Positions 63,369-64,000 of a DNA stretch of 64,000 nucleotides are shown piece by piece. Location: positions 62,001 through 126,000 of the forward strand of contig CAMYVY010000002.1 in NCBI GenBank assembly GCA_947302715.1, in the 5' to 3' direction. Position 1 is the stretch's first letter. The number at the start of each line of letters is the position of its first letter. A program made the translations under genes and the position numbers. This DNA is from an uncultured Clostridia bacterium. Its GTDB lineage: Bacteria > Bacillota > Clostridia > Peptostreptococcales > Anaerovoracaceae. The notes below the pieces were generated by a model, which searched no databases, had not been told where the DNA came from, and saw nothing but the letters and a program-made list of their open reading frames with translations.

Positions 63369-63854
63369 TTAGCCCTCATCCACTATTTCTTCGGACTCCA
63401 TAGGCATCTCGAATTCATCGATTATTACTTCTTCCTCATCCTCGTCAGTAGTTTCTACTGCCTGAGATACGAATTCCGAAAGATAAACGTCCTCCGGTGC
63501 TCCTGCCATAAGCGCTGGAAGATTGATAACGATTCCGTCGATGCTATAAGGAAGACCCATGCCAACATGAACGGTCTTTTCCGGTCCATCTTTCTCCTCG
63601 GTTATAACGAGGTCCATATCAAAATTCTGGCCCATGGTACTTGTCATTCCACGTTCCTTAGTCCTGAGCTTGGCAACCTTTTCTCCCTTTACGATTACAT
63701 CCACCTTATAAAATGGTTCCAAAGTCTTTCCGGCGTAATCGATCTTCATGTTGTCAAAATAAACAGTATGGCCCCGACCGATGATGAATAAAACGACGCA
63801 TAGCGCAATCACTATGAGGAGCGCAGCGATTCTAAAAATCCATTTTCTCGTCAT
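63369..63854 (-). CDS. single-pass membrane protein, unrecognised
   Basis: 161 residues from the ATG at 63854, which has AGGTGG upstream; a GTG four codons earlier is less likely. It has an N-terminal membrane helix (about 6-25), an extracellular beta-rich domain and an acidic C-terminal tail (EDEEEVIIDEFEMPMESEE). I do not recognise the family. It is 3 bp upstream of the cysteine desulfidase-like gene and probably cotranscribed. Confidence 0.7.
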   Translation of the reverse strand: MTRKWIFRIAALLIVIALCVVLFIIGRGHTVYFDNMKIDYAGKTLEPFYKVDVIVKGEKVAKLRTKERGMTSTMGQNFDMDLVITEEKDGPEKTVHVGMGLPYSIDGIVINLPALMAGAPEDVYLSEFVSQAVETTDEDEEEVIIDEFEMPMESEEIVDEG

Positions 63855-63866
63855 ATCGATCACCAC

Positions 63867-64000
63867 CTATTCGCCGCTTGGAAGCACAGCCTTATCGCCG
63901 TGGCGTTGAGCCTGCTTGAGCTGCTGTCCAGCTTCTTGTTTACTCTTTCTCTTGCTGGTTTCATACATTACAAGAGCGATAGTGATAACGGCATATGATA
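63867..64000 (-). CDS. C-terminal end of a membrane protein, cut by the window edge
   Basis: About 44 codons remain before a TAG at 63867-63869, reading ...SYAVITIALVMYETSKRKSK and then QEAGQQLKQAQRHGDKAVLP with SGE at the end: a membrane helix and a basic, cytosolic tail. It is 12 bp from the next gene start, so the two form one unit. The family cannot be told from this fragment. Confidence 0.6.
   Translation of the reverse strand, partial: SYAVITIALVMYETSKRKSKQEAGQQLKQAQRHGDKAVLPSGE

Overview
The window is a dense bacterial segment of moderate-to-low G+C with Shine-Dalgarno led genes (AGGAGG/GGAGG), short intergenic gaps and intrinsic terminators. Everything points to a Gram-positive anaerobe of class Clostridia: surface proteins with sortase-type PKTG anchors, an HrcA/CIRCE site, a membrane pyrophosphatase, acetate kinase, an L-cysteine desulfidase-family protein, Cys-containing ribosomal proteins L28 and L32, and the pyrH-frr-uppS-cdsA-dxr and gap-pgk-tpiA-secG orders. 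A host-associated Family XIII/Anaerovoracaceae-type organism is my guess (inference only). No phage, transposase, CRISPR array or rRNA was found.

Layout: 1-3589 is a minus-strand lipid/translation operon (pyrH, frr, uppS, cdsA, partial dxr). 3697-8788 holds trxB, an aminotransferase, and a dihydroorotase-like gene divergent from pyrB. 8912-22535 is a surface-protein island: three tandem paralogous Ig-like proteins, each with its own promoter and terminator, then repeat-rich non-coding DNA (five 17-bp repeats and four 92-bp repeats), then a 2760-residue adhesin with a beta-helix, five fimbrial isopeptide-type repeats, SpaA/CnaB modules, one Spy0128-like module and a Pro-rich wall spanner. All four end in an APKTGD/VPKTGD-type sorting signal; no sortase lies in the window.

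23224-30164 (minus) reads rpoN-gap-pgk-tpiA-secG-hppA: sigma-54, lower glycolysis, a translocase subunit and an ion-pumping pyrophosphatase. The rpoN promoter is predicted to start transcription at the A of its ATG. Divergent from it is a homoserine dehydrogenase lacking an ACT domain, a SEC-C protein and nth. 32496-34042 has a GntR regulator, yajC and two tRNA-Leu genes. 34105-44621 (minus) is asd-ftsK-rimO-polA-coaE plus an orphan membrane-anchored peptide-binding protein.

44755-53683 (minus) is a long housekeeping run: GH25 lysozyme, GNAT, rpmB, Asp23, recG, rsmD, coaD, a coiled-coil protein, tmcAL, ackA, rpmF. htpG (plus) carries a perfect CIRCE element. The right end holds an ABC-2 exporter, a ribbon-helix-helix/SPFH pair, divergent aroE/aroK, a metallo-beta-lactamase-fold hydrolase, the L-cysteine desulfidase-family gene, and two small membrane proteins, the last cut by the window edge. 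A family of related GGACGG(T/C)TCC stem-loops recurs across the window as terminators or intergenic hairpins. All functional calls are from reading motifs; no database search was run.
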